From contig CAYZRS010000025.1 of assembly GCA_964480915.1 (NCBI GenBank), forward strand, positions 1 through 64,000: a stretch of 64,000 nt of DNA, given 5' to 3'. Positions 46,004-52,924 of this stretch are shown here, piece by piece (within the stretch, counting starts at the first letter, position 1; every line of letters begins with the position of its first letter). A program made the position numbers and the translations under genes. The stretch comes from CAWGCE01 sp964480915 (GTDB lineage: Bacteria; Planctomycetota; Planctomycetia; Pirellulales; Pirellulaceae). The notes beneath the pieces are model-generated. The model searched no databases and was not told where the DNA came from. It saw only the letters and a list, made by a program, of their open reading frames with translations.

Positions 46004-47368
46004 ATGACATCCGAACGTGATAGCGAAACAGCGACGGGCCAGCGACGCTGGTCGACAGGCAAGATCTTCGCGGTGCTGCTGCTGGTTCTATTCATTGCCG
46101 GATTTCAGTTCGGACGGCTCGACCGAGGCTGGCTGTTTCCGATCCGCGTCGGGAGTGGTTCGATGGCACCGGCGTTGCTGGGGCCCCATTTGCAAATGGA
46201 ATGTCCCGATTGTCAGTTCTCTTTTGCATTTGGGCTCGACTCGACTTCGAACGAGGCCGACTTTGTCTGCCCCAACTGTGGCTTTTTCGGTCCGGCCGAT
46301 GAGGCGATTGGTGTGAGAGGACAGCGCGTCAGCATCGGCCGCACGCGCCACCCGCACCGCTTCGATACGGTGGTTGCTCAGCTGCCGGAAGAGCTGATTA
46401 CGAAACGCGTTGTCGGTTTGCCGGGGGAAACGGTGCGGATCGAGAATGGCGATTTGTTCGTTGATGAGCAAATCGTCTGTAAGAGTCCGCCTGAATTACT
46501 TGCGATGGCGGTCGATGTGCATCGGGACCATTACCGGCCCACATCGTTGCAGCACAGCAGTCGCTGGCGCGCAGCAACAGAAAACTCGGGCTGGACAACG
46601 AGCCGATCGAACGGCGCCGATCATCTGTGGCAGCCGCTGGCCCCGCCCAATGGCGTACGAGAATCAAATAGGGACTGGCTCGTCTATCACCACTCGGTCG
46701 CGTTGCCGCCACCTTTCGAGCGAGGGTCGGCCAGTCCGCTGACCGACAACTGTTCTTATAACCAAGGCACGTCGCGGATCTTGAATCGTATCTCGGACTG
46801 TTTTGTCGCGATGCAAGCGAGTTGGGATTCGCCGGGAACGATCTGTTTTCGCCGCACCGCCGCCGACCGGTCGTGGGTCGTCGAATTTGAGACGGCCACC
46901 GGGCGTGCGACGTTGGTCGAGCAGGCGACGGACGATGTGAGCTCTTCACGAGTCCTCACGACTGCGGATAAGCTGCTCCCTGTCAAATCGCACACGGCAC
47001 ACTCGTTCTTGTTTGGTTACTGGGACGGCAGCTTTCATTTCTTGCACAAGGATCGGCTGCTGCTCCGTTACGCGCTGGACGTGCAAGATGCGTTGGCTGA
47101 CGAGACGCGCCCGTTTAGCATCGCTGCTGATCAGGTTGGCGAGTTGCGAGTCTCGCGGCTCGCCATTCGGCGCGATGTCTATTACACCGACGCGTATGGG
47201 ACCAACCAGCCTTGGTCGTTGGGGCGAGCCCTCGGGCCTGACGAATTTCTTACCTTGGGTGATAACAGTCCAGTGTCGCGCGACAGTCGTCACGCCGAGT
47301 CGCTGGGCGTGTTTCGGCGAGACCAGGTCATCGGTCGTGTGCGGGAGTGGGACGCTGCGGATCGCTGA
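46004..47368 (+). CDS. lepB: Type I signal peptidase with zinc-ribbon and beta-sandwich insertions (first copy)
   Basis: 454 residues. Membrane anchor at about 20-37. The catalytic Ser is S53 in 'GSGSMAPALL' and the catalytic Lys is K134 in 'LITKRVVGLPGE'; the terminal box 'LTLGDNSPVSRDSR' completes the fold. Between Ser and Lys sits a four-Cys zinc ribbon (C67, C70, C89, C92). Between about 240 and 385 an inserted domain resembles lectin-like beta-sandwiches ('FLFGYWDGSFHFLHKDRLLLRY'). It removes signal peptides outside the cytoplasmic membrane. It starts 15 bases after the PgsB-like gene, so it is probably cotranscribed and may serve the operon's large secreted proteins. Confidence 0.88.
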   Translation: MTSERDSETATGQRRWSTGKIFAVLLLVLFIAGFQFGRLDRGWLFPIRVGSGSMAPALLGPHLQMECPDCQFSFAFGLDSTSNEADFVCPNCGFFGPADEAIGVRGQRVSIGRTRHPHRFDTVVAQLPEELITKRVVGLPGETVRIENGDLFVDEQIVCKSPPELLAMAVDVHRDHYRPTSLQHSSRWRAATENSGWTTSRSNGADHLWQPLAPPNGVRESNRDWLVYHHSVALPPPFERGSASPLTDNCSYNQGTSRILNRISDCFVAMQASWDSPGTICFRRTAADRSWVVEFETATGRATLVEQATDDVSSSRVLTTADKLLPVKSHTAHSFLFGYWDGSFHFLHKDRLLLRYALDVQDALADETRPFSIAADQVGELRVSRLAIRRDVYYTDAYGTNQPWSLGRALGPDEFLTLGDNSPVSRDSRHAESLGVFRRDQVIGRVREWDAADR

Positions 47369-47417
47369 GCCGCTGAGTTGTTGATCGGTCCCATGACCGC
47401 CTAAGTTCAAAAGATGT

Positions 47418-47786
47418 TCACGGTTCGTCCGCACACAGTTCGACAAAATGGCCATCCGGATCGCAAACGAAAATTTGCCAAAACCCGTCGGGCCGCTGCT
47501 TGCGTGGTTTCATGGTCACGCCCAATTCTTGCAAGTGGTTTTCCCATTCGACCAAGCGATCCACGCGCAGGGCAAAATGGTTGCCGCGATGATGGGACTG
47601 GACCTCTGCGGTGCGCCCGCCGATCAGGTGCAATTCTTGATCCACGCCGAGCCGAAACCAAGCACCGGGGAAATCGAATGCCGGTCGCGAGAGCGGCTCC
47701 AGCTGCAACGCTTGCGTATAGAACTGGCTGCTTCGCTCGACATCGGCCACATGCAGCGCCACGTGGTTAAGTTGAAGTTGCTTCAT
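47418..47786 (-). CDS. VOC-superfamily (glyoxalase/bleomycin-resistance fold) protein
   Basis: 122 residues. 'LNHVALHVADVERSSQFYTQALQLEPL' opens the first beta-alpha-beta-beta-beta module, 'HHRGNHFALRVD' supplies a further metal-binding His candidate, and 'GFWQIFVCDPDGHFVELCADEP' ends the second module with the usual Glu. The metal set is therefore probably present. The substrate cannot be told from sequence; the family includes glyoxalases, dioxygenases and resistance proteins. It stands alone, against the direction of its neighbours. Confidence 0.85.
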   Translation of the reverse strand: MKQLQLNHVALHVADVERSSQFYTQALQLEPLSRPAFDFPGAWFRLGVDQELHLIGGRTAEVQSHHRGNHFALRVDRLVEWENHLQELGVTMKPRKQRPDGFWQIFVCDPDGHFVELCADEP

Positions 47787-48003
47787 GACCTAGGTGTCCT
47801 TGAAATGGGCTGCAAAAATGGAGTGAATGCAATGCTACTCGCGCTGTGAGCGGCGGCGGCTTGCGGTATATTCTTCCGTTCCAGCCGCGATTCGTGCTGC
47901 GCTGGAGAAATTGATCCAAGATCTCGCTTTGAGTTCCGAATTAGGTTCGAGTCCGTTCGAATCGGCTTTCGGTCGCCGTATCAAAATACTTTGTGAGTCC
48001 GTC

Positions 48004-49872
48004 ATGGCCAAGAAGAATCGTCGTCGAAGTGCTCAGCCAGGGATGTCGTTGAATATTTCCTCACCGCCGCAAACGGAAACGGTGGTCCCACGCATCATGA
48101 ATGAAGAAGCGGGCGCATTTTCGCGTGAGGGCGTCGAATCGATCATTGTAGCGATCTTATTGGCACTGATGTTTCGAGCCTTCGAAGCGGAGGCGTTCGT
48201 GATTCCCACCGGATCGATGGCTCCGACGCTCCGTGGTCGGCACAAAGATATCTCCTGTCCCGAATGTGGCGAGCAATGGCAAGCCGGGGCCAGTTTGAAT
48301 GCCGAGTTGGGCACCGGCCCGGTTGTGTCGGTCACGTGTCCACTCTGCCGCTACCCGCGGAAAATCGAGAAAGAGCGAGCCAATGATAGCTCGTTCAGCG
48401 GCGATCGGATTTTGGTAAACAAGTTCGCCTACCAATTTGGCAATCCCAATCGCTGGGACGTCATCGTCTTTAAGTATCCGGGCAACGCGAAACAAAACTA
48501 CATCAAGCGCCTGGTCGGCCTCCCGAATGAAAAACTGCGCATTCGCGGTGGCGATGTGTTTGCGAAAGCGGACGACGAGACGGAATACCAGATCCTTCGC
48601 AAGCCGCCGAAGGTGATGCTCACGCTGTTGCAGCCGATCTTCGATTCCGAACACATTCCCCAATCGATCATCGAGGCCAATTGGCCGAAGTCTTGGTTCT
48701 CACCAGACGACACTTGGGAGACGGCCGAAGACCGAACGTCGCATTCGGTCGAAGCAAACGATGAAATCGAGTGGATCAATTATCGCCATTTGCCGCTGTC
48801 CAACGCCGATTGGAAGTTCGTCCGTTTGGCTAAACTTCCGCCCAACATCCGCGAACGCAAAGGGCAATTGGTAACCGACTTCTATGCCTACAACGCTTAC
48901 GCCCAAAACTTTCGTCAGGATATCATTTTCCGAGATGTGCGCATGCGGAAGCGGGCTGAGGCCGACTTGGCAAAGCGCGCTCGAAGCCATCGAATCGGTG
49001 AACATTGGGTGGGTGATTTGGCGTTCGAGTGCCTCGCGAATGTCAAAAGCGATACGGGAACGGTCGTCTTGCGACTTGTTGAAGGTGGCCGGCGACTCGA
49101 TTGTTCTATCGATGTGGCGACAGGACAGGCCATCCTGACGACAAGTGAAGGCGCTTTCGAAGCGGACGCGGGCCAAGCGACCACAACGGAACTGACGGCA
49201 GCCACGTCGATGCAGGGTGCTGGGAAATACCGATTGCGATTTGCTAACGTGGATGATCAATTGCGGTTTTGGGTGAACGAAAAGCTGGCCACATTCGCGG
49301 CTGAAGGGCAGGAATACTCGGGCGCCTACACTGGATTTGATGCCAGGCCCGCCTTCTCGGAAGAGGAGCCGGGCGATCTGTATCCGGTGCGAGTCGGTTG
49401 CAAAAACGGCAATATCGAGTTGTCGAAGCTGCGTGTCCTACGCGATATCTACTACACAGCGCTCCGACCCAACGCGCGGACTGAATACGCTAACAACGTC
49501 AGCACCGAGCGGATCGAGAAGATCATCACGACGCCCGAGCTGTGGAAGGAGGCCGATCTGTTTGCCTTTGCCGAGTTCGGTTCGCGTCGCGGCCGATCGA
49601 CGATCGAGTTTGCCTTGGGGGAGGACCAGTTCTTTCCCATGGGCGACAATAGTCCGCAAAGTAAGGACGCTCGGTTGTGGTCCGAGGTTTCTAACTCTTT
49701 ACACAGCGAAGATGGCCGTTTTCTCCAAATCGAACCAGGTGCGTATGTGGATCGTAGCTTGCTGATAGGAAAAGCATTCTTGATCTATTGGCCGCATGGC
49801 TGGTATCCGGGCGGGATCAAGACGCCGTTCCCGTTTCTGCCTAATGTTGGTGGGATGGGACGAATCCGTTAA
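48004..49872 (+). CDS. lepB: Type I signal peptidase with zinc-ribbon and lectin-like insertions (second copy)
   Basis: 622 residues from the ATG giving MAKKNRRRSAQ. The open frame runs 59 codons further upstream, but that part is not conserved-looking. Membrane anchor at about 44-60. Catalytic Ser S71 ('PTGSMAPTL') and Lys K168 ('YIKRLVGLPNE'); final box 'FPMGDNSPQSKDAR'. A zinc ribbon (C85, C88, C112, C115) lies between them. A large insertion at about 330-480 has the laminin-G/lectin-like ending 'GKYRLRFANVDDQLRFWVNEKLATF'. It is a paralogue of the peptidase 0.6 kb upstream, with the VOC gene between them. Twice the usual length of bacterial LepB. Confidence 0.9.
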   Translation: MAKKNRRRSAQPGMSLNISSPPQTETVVPRIMNEEAGAFSREGVESIIVAILLALMFRAFEAEAFVIPTGSMAPTLRGRHKDISCPECGEQWQAGASLNAELGTGPVVSVTCPLCRYPRKIEKERANDSSFSGDRILVNKFAYQFGNPNRWDVIVFKYPGNAKQNYIKRLVGLPNEKLRIRGGDVFAKADDETEYQILRKPPKVMLTLLQPIFDSEHIPQSIIEANWPKSWFSPDDTWETAEDRTSHSVEANDEIEWINYRHLPLSNADWKFVRLAKLPPNIRERKGQLVTDFYAYNAYAQNFRQDIIFRDVRMRKRAEADLAKRARSHRIGEHWVGDLAFECLANVKSDTGTVVLRLVEGGRRLDCSIDVATGQAILTTSEGAFEADAGQATTTELTAATSMQGAGKYRLRFANVDDQLRFWVNEKLATFAAEGQEYSGAYTGFDARPAFSEEEPGDLYPVRVGCKNGNIELSKLRVLRDIYYTALRPNARTEYANNVSTERIEKIITTPELWKEADLFAFAEFGSRRGRSTIEFALGEDQFFPMGDNSPQSKDARLWSEVSNSLHSEDGRFLQIEPGAYVDRSLLIGKAFLIYWPHGWYPGGIKTPFPFLPNVGGMGRIR

Positions 49873-49917
49873 GGTCTAGTTCAGGGTTCAAGCCAAGATC
49901 AGTCACGGAGGGCTGTT

Positions 49918-50715
49918 GTGTCGCTGTTGGAAGTCCAAGGTCTCGTCAAGTCTTACGGTCGTCGCCGAGTCGTCGATGGTGTCGACTTTCGCGTCGAGCG
50001 TGGTGAGATCGCAGGTCTGCTGGGACCCAATGGTGCCGGGAAGACGACCAGTTTCCGCATGACGTGCGGCATGCTAAAGCCCGATCGTGGCCAGGTCATC
50101 TTGGGCGGGCAGGATGTCACCGATTGGCCCATGTATCGTCGGGCGGCCGAAGGTGGCATGGGTTATCTGGCGCAAGAGTCGAGCGTCTTCCGCAAGCTGT
50201 CGGTGCAACAGAATTTGCTGGGCGTGATGGAATTGATCGGCATCGATCGGCGGACTCGCAAACAACGTTGCGAGGAATTGCTCGAACGCTTTCAAATCAC
50301 CAAGCTGCGCCGTGCTGCGGCGGGAACTCTATCTGGCGGAGAACGACGCCGCTTGGAAATCGCTCGCTGCCTAGTTTCTGACCCGCAAATCATCCTGCTC
50401 GACGAGCCCTTCACCGGCATCGACCCGGTCACGATCGACAGCATCCAAGAGGTCATTCGCGACTTGCGCGATCGGGGCATCTCGATTCTGATCACCGACC
50501 ATCAAGTCCGCGAGACGCTCGAAATCACTGATCGTAGCTACGTCATTCGCAACGGCAAGGTCTTGTGCGCCGGTGACCCGAACGAAGTGCTGGCCAATCC
50601 ACTGGCACGAAAGTACTACTTCGGCGAGGGCATTCGCATCGACGCGCCCGAAGGATCAATGGTGGAGCGCCCCGTCACTCCCCAGTCGGTACGCAGCGAC
50701 GCGCCCCCTGCGTAG
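49918..50715 (+). CDS. lptB: ABC transporter ATP-binding protein LptB (lipopolysaccharide export)
   Basis: 265 residues. Walker A 'GPNGAGKTT' at 36-44, Q-loop region 'YLAQESSVFRKLSVQQNLLGVMEL', signature 'LSGGERRRLEIARCL' near 138, Walker B 'IILLDEPFTGIDPVTI', and the LptB-type ending 'GISILITDHQVRETLEITDRSYVI' and 'VLANPLARKYYFGEGI'. LptB powers extraction of lipopolysaccharide from the inner membrane, which supports a Gram-negative-type envelope. GTG start with GGAGG six bases upstream. LptF/G are not in the window. Confidence 0.92.
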   Translation: MSLLEVQGLVKSYGRRRVVDGVDFRVERGEIAGLLGPNGAGKTTSFRMTCGMLKPDRGQVILGGQDVTDWPMYRRAAEGGMGYLAQESSVFRKLSVQQNLLGVMELIGIDRRTRKQRCEELLERFQITKLRRAAAGTLSGGERRRLEIARCLVSDPQIILLDEPFTGIDPVTIDSIQEVIRDLRDRGISILITDHQVRETLEITDRSYVIRNGKVLCAGDPNEVLANPLARKYYFGEGIRIDAPEGSMVERPVTPQSVRSDAPPA

Positions 50716-50831
50716 CCTCTTATCGCCTAGGCAACGATGGACTTCAGCGTGCAGTGCCTTGCATAGGTGACTCAGGCTCGCCCGCTCGCTAACATAGGGA
50801 TTCGCTTTCTCCATCATTGCGGATACGTTCC

Positions 50832-51203
50832 ATGCGTCACTGGCCAGACCAAGTCGATTCGTTCGCCATCGTCGGATTCATCGCGCTGTGGATTGGCTTG
50901 CCAATTTTGGGTTATTGGTTGATGGTGGCCGACCTGCGGGCTTATCTGCGTGCCCTGAAGGGCGCGCTGGTGGTGGTAAAATACCACTTCAGTTCGATTC
51001 CCAACTGGGCTCGCCGCGAAACGCCGGCGTGCGTCAAGGCGATGGGCCTTCGGTTGCCATGTACCGAAGAAGATTTGAAAGCGGCCTACCGTCAATTGGC
51101 CGAACAGCATCATCCAGATCGAGGTGGCGACCGCAAACTGTTTGCGAGGCTCAAGTCGCAGTATGAAGAGGCGACCGCCTTCCTCCGTGAATTAAACGCG
51201 TGA
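50832..51203 (+). CDS. Small membrane-anchored J-domain protein
   Basis: 123 residues from the ATG giving MRHWPDQ. One strong membrane segment at about 12-33 is followed by a basic linker. The C-terminal 50 residues form a J-domain ('TEEDLKAAYRQLAEQHHPDRGGDRKLFARLKSQYEEA') with the HPD tripeptide at 94-96 intact, so it should stimulate an Hsp70 ATPase at the cytoplasmic face. There is no Gly/Phe or zinc-finger region, so it is a class III J-protein. It lies 116 bases after lptB on the same strand. Confidence 0.8.
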   Translation: MRHWPDQVDSFAIVGFIALWIGLPILGYWLMVADLRAYLRALKGALVVVKYHFSSIPNWARRETPACVKAMGLRLPCTEEDLKAAYRQLAEQHHPDRGGDRKLFARLKSQYEEATAFLRELNA

Positions 51204-51422
51204 TGGCGGCATGTTCACTGAACGACTCGTGGTCGAGGAATGTGAATTGTCGTCCTTCGGACTGAGCCCGCCCCGCCGTTTTCGTCTGACGCCCATCGCT
51301 TGGCTGTCGCCGATTGGTGCAACGTTGTTCTCTGCCGCAGAATGCAGCCGGCGCAAATCGTAGACGAACAGGCGTTTTGCCTAACGGGTTGCTGAAAGTG
51401 AAACCGGGAGCCCGGGCCACGG

Positions 51423-51845
51423 CTACTCACCAATGATCTTTACCAGCACCCGCTTGGGCCGTCGGCCGTCGAACTCGCCGTAGAAGACTTGTTCCCACGG
51501 CCCAAAATCTAATCGCCCTTTCGTGATCGCGACGACGACTTCGCGTCCCATGATCTGACGTTTGTGGTGCGCGTCGGCGTTATCTTCGCCCGTTCGATTA
51601 TGGTGATAGCGATCGGGTGATGGATCGAACGGAGCCAGCTCTTCCAGCCATTTCTTATAATCGCGATGGAGCCCCGGTTCGTCGTCATTGATAAAAACGC
51701 TCGCCGTGATGTGCATGGCGTTGCACAGCAGCAAGCCTTCTCTCACTTCGCTTTGGCTGACCAGTTTGGCGAGCGTCGGAGTGATGTTCAGAAAATCCAT
51801 CCGCTCCGGGACGGTGAACGTGAGGTATTCGGTAAGTGACTTCAC
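51423..51845 (-). CDS. YjbQ/UPF0047 family protein
   Basis: 140 residues, the normal length. The family signatures 'CNAMHITASVFINDDEPGL' and 'HNRTGEDNADAHHKRQIMGREVVVAI' are both complete, with conserved His residues that bind metal in solved structures. E. coli YjbQ has a weak thiamine-phosphate synthase activity in vivo; the real role is unsettled. GTG start. It stands alone; the 219 bases upstream of its stop, shared with the J-domain gene, hold nothing I recognise. Confidence 0.9.
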   Translation of the reverse strand: MKSLTEYLTFTVPERMDFLNITPTLAKLVSQSEVREGLLLCNAMHITASVFINDDEPGLHRDYKKWLEELAPFDPSPDRYHHNRTGEDNADAHHKRQIMGREVVVAITKGRLDFGPWEQVFYGEFDGRRPKRVLVKIIGE

Positions 51846-52216
51846 AGAGTGGCCTCGGTGGCTACGATAAGGCGGCGGACGTGACGAGGAGCAGAGTAGC
51901 CGATCATGACGTCATTGCGAACCGGGAAGCAGCGCGATGAGGCGGCAAAAAGCGCGCGGAACTAGGTGGCGAGTCAACTGAATTTTTCGACAAATCGGCA
52001 AGTCGATTGGCAATAAAGAAAACAAAGGTTTTTCGTTGCGAAAAACGCGAATTGATCTCTAATCACCAATTGCCGCTGATTGGGAACAATAACTGCGAAA
52101 TTGAACAGCAACCATGCGACGGTATGGGGTTTGCAATTTTAGGGTTACTTGACGGTAAGTTCTGCCATAATGACAGACTTGTTCGGGCAGCAGCCAGACT
52201 CACTACGGGGATACTG
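51846..52216. other. Divergent intergenic region upstream of the yqgE-like gene
   Basis: 371 bases between yjbQ and the YqgE-family gene. At 52163-52171 TGCCATAAT resembles an extended -10 box, 46 bases before the ATG, but no good -35 sits 17 bases upstream. The plus frame is open here, yet the translation lacks family similarity and I read it as non-coding. Confidence 0.4.
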
Positions 52217-52816
52217 ATGAAGTCACTCGAAGGCCAATTGCTGATTGCTTCGCCACAGATGAACGATCAGCGTTTTCACCGCGCTGTCATCTTGATGCTG
52301 CATCACGACGATCACGGTGCGATGGGTGTTGTGCTCAATCGACCGATTCCAAAACAAGCGGAAGCGATCGCCGGCTTACTTTCCGATACGCTGCCGATTC
52401 CTTTGCCAACGGGTGAAGGTAACTTCCACGTCGGTGGTCCCGTGGCCGGTCCCTTGATTGTGCTCCAAGGATTACCAGTGAAGTGGCTTGGCGGACGTTT
52501 GAAGGCTTTTCAGAAAAGCGACGATGATGATTCTGCCGGCCGCGTGTTTGTTGTGGAAGAGCAAGATCAACTGGATCGATTGATGGAAGGTTCGACCGCC
52601 ACATTGCAATTCTTCGTCGGCCATGCTGGCTGGGAAGAGGGCCAACTGGAACGAGAGTTATTGGAAGGCGACTGGCTCACGTTGCCCGCCTCGGTCGAAT
52701 TCGTCTTTGGCGAAAACGAAGACATGTGGATGGCGGCGATGCGAGAATTCGGTCGCGCCTTCTACGAAGAAGTCTTGGGCATCTACGAATTCCCCGACGA
52801 CGCGACGCGGAATTAG
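52217..52816 (+). CDS. YqgE/AlgH family protein (UPF0301)
   Basis: 199 residues from the ATG giving MKSLEGQLLIASPQM, the standard N-terminus of the family, with GGGA upstream. Typical blocks are 'FHRAVILMLHHDDHGAMGVVLNRP', 'FHVGGPVAGPLIVL' and 'QFFVGHAGWEEGQLERELLEGDWL'. AlgH was first linked to alginate regulation in Pseudomonas, but its biochemical role is unknown. It stands alone between divergent and convergent neighbours. The frame is open 70 codons upstream without similarity to the family. Confidence 0.9.
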   Translation: MKSLEGQLLIASPQMNDQRFHRAVILMLHHDDHGAMGVVLNRPIPKQAEAIAGLLSDTLPIPLPTGEGNFHVGGPVAGPLIVLQGLPVKWLGGRLKAFQKSDDDDSAGRVFVVEEQDQLDRLMEGSTATLQFFVGHAGWEEGQLERELLEGDWLTLPASVEFVFGENEDMWMAAMREFGRAFYEEVLGIYEFPDDATRN

Positions 52817-52877
52817 TTTATTCAGCGGCGAGCCATAAATGTCCACCACGCCGAGACCGCAATTATCTAACTCAAGT

Positions 52878-52894
52878 GCGTCATTGAGTGACGC
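52878..52894. terminator. Hairpin between convergent genes
   Basis: GCGTCA and TGACGC form a perfect 6-base stem around TTGAG between the yqgE-like stop and the DUF3857 gene stop. No T-run follows, so terminator function is uncertain. Confidence 0.25.
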
Positions 52895-52924
52895 GGGGTT
52901 TGCGCAATCGCCTCTTAACATGTG

